NCBI RefSeq assembly: GCF_001650735.1
Contig: NZ_LXVY01000044.1
Coordinates: 124,001-188,000, forward strand
DNA: 64,000 bases
Source of the DNA: Sphingomonas sp. TDK1
Lineage (GTDB): Bacteria; Pseudomonadota; Alphaproteobacteria; Sphingomonadales; Sphingomonadaceae
Direction of reading: 5' to 3'
Notes under the pieces: model-generated
What the model was told of the DNA's origin: nothing
The model's database searches: none
The model's input: the letters and a program-made list of their open reading frames with translations, nothing else
Position numbers and translations under genes: made by a program
In this document: one piece after another, positions 63,628-64,000 of the stretch
Layout of the letters: every line of letters begins with the position of its first letter
How positions within the stretch are numbered: the first letter of the stretch is position 1

Positions 63628-64000
63628 TCAGTCATCCGGCCGCACCGGCACCGGGTAGACGATGAAGTCCGCGTGCCGGTCGACCGTCGGCACCGGCCCG
63701 GCCTTCGCCACCGCCGCCCGCAGTTCCTCGATCGCAGAGGGCGCGAGCGGTAACGGATGCTCGTCGGCATGCACCGGCGCTTCCATCGGATAATCCTTTC
63801 CGGGCGTCGTGGTCATTTCGACGTGCGCGCCGAGCAGCGCCCGGATCGGGTGCGTCCTGGCGAACGCCGCGAGCCGCCCGGCACTCGCGCGGAAATCGTC
63901 GAAATGGTTGAGCGGCACGTAGAGCCGCCCGGGATAGAGCATGTCGCCGGAGAACAGCAGCCGCGTCCGCGCATCATAGACCATGATGTGCGCCGGCTGG
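63628..64000 (-). CDS. metallo-beta-lactamase-fold hydrolase, C-terminal part
   Basis: The frame is open to the window edge. It reads PAHIMVYDARTRLLFSGDML near the edge, then LYPGRLYVPLNHFDDF and LLGAHVEMTTTPGKDYPM, typical of the second half of a metallo-hydrolase with the metal-binding Asp in SGDML and His in GAHVE. The HXHXDH metal site and N-terminus lie outside. It ends 14 bases from the REPIN-like repeat. Confidence 0.8.
   Translation of the reverse strand, partial: QPAHIMVYDARTRLLFSGDMLYPGRLYVPLNHFDDFRASAGRLAAFARTHPIRALLGAHVEMTTTPGKDYPMEAPVHADEHPLPLAPSAIEELRAAVAKAGPVPTVDRHADFIVYPVPVRPDD

Overview
The window reads as a chromosomal segment of a high-GC alphaproteobacterium, most likely a sphingomonad (Sphingomonadales). 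This is inferred from the ribosomal-protein layout, a bactofilin, TonB-dependent receptors, an UrcA-family protein, a bacteriophytochrome with its heme oxygenase, and dispersed 'ATTCCGGC-GAAA-GCCGGAAT' palindromes. No rRNA, tRNA, CRISPR array, prophage or insertion sequence was seen.

Layout. (1) 1-17.7 kb, minus strand: the fused str-S10-spc translation superoperon, rpsL-rpsG-fusA-tuf / rpsJ / rplC to rpmD / rplO-secY-adk (adk is cut by the window edge). It is interrupted three times: by terminators after tuf and after rpsJ, and by a strong terminator plus an unrelated membrane-protein gene between rpmD and rplO. A string of hairpins precedes rplC, and a sigma70-like promoter precedes rpsL. 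(2) 17.7-20.2 kb: a bactofilin, a DUF4142 lipoprotein, a tiny membrane protein and a bestrophin-like protein. (3) 20.3-25 kb: a cobalamin riboswitch followed by btuB-btuF-btuC-btuD, with coding overlaps. (4) 25-37.4 kb: a secreted esterase-like protein, metZ-apaG-lysR, a PMT-like membrane mannosyltransferase, an Old Yellow Enzyme, leuB coupled to a DPM1-GtrA-like glycosyltransferase, recO, a zinc alcohol dehydrogenase divergent from a LysR gene, and a secreted cupin. (5) 37.4-42 kb: bphP-bphO (red-light sensing kinase plus biliverdin supply) and purB. (6) 42-49.3 kb: an EF-hand protein, a PH-domain membrane protein, ferredoxin plus TonB-dependent receptor, a beta-propeller protein, a fatty-acid-hydroxylase-family protein, an UrcA protein and a small secreted protein. 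A near-identical 19-bp motif lies upstream of two of these. (7) 49.3-53.3 kb: a translationally coupled hybrid kinase, response regulator and TPR-sulfotransferase. (8) 53.4-63.5 kb: ABC transporter, NikR-like regulator, two DUF1989 proteins, biotin-dependent urea/guanidine carboxylase and allophanate hydrolase, all overlapping or nearly so. (9) The window ends in a partial metallo-beta-lactamase-fold gene.

The most notable system is region 8. By established knowledge, DUF1989 pairs next to a 'urea carboxylase' are carboxyguanidine deiminases, so this operon probably takes up guanidine and degrades it to ammonia and CO2. It carries no visible guanidine riboswitch. It encodes a NikR-family repressor that has lost three of four nickel ligands, and two 28-bp sites with NikR operator geometry (GTATTA-N16-TAATAW) lie at the operon promoter and directly before the regulator gene. 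This suggests a nickel-independent NikR derivative controlling nickel-free guanidine/urea catabolism.
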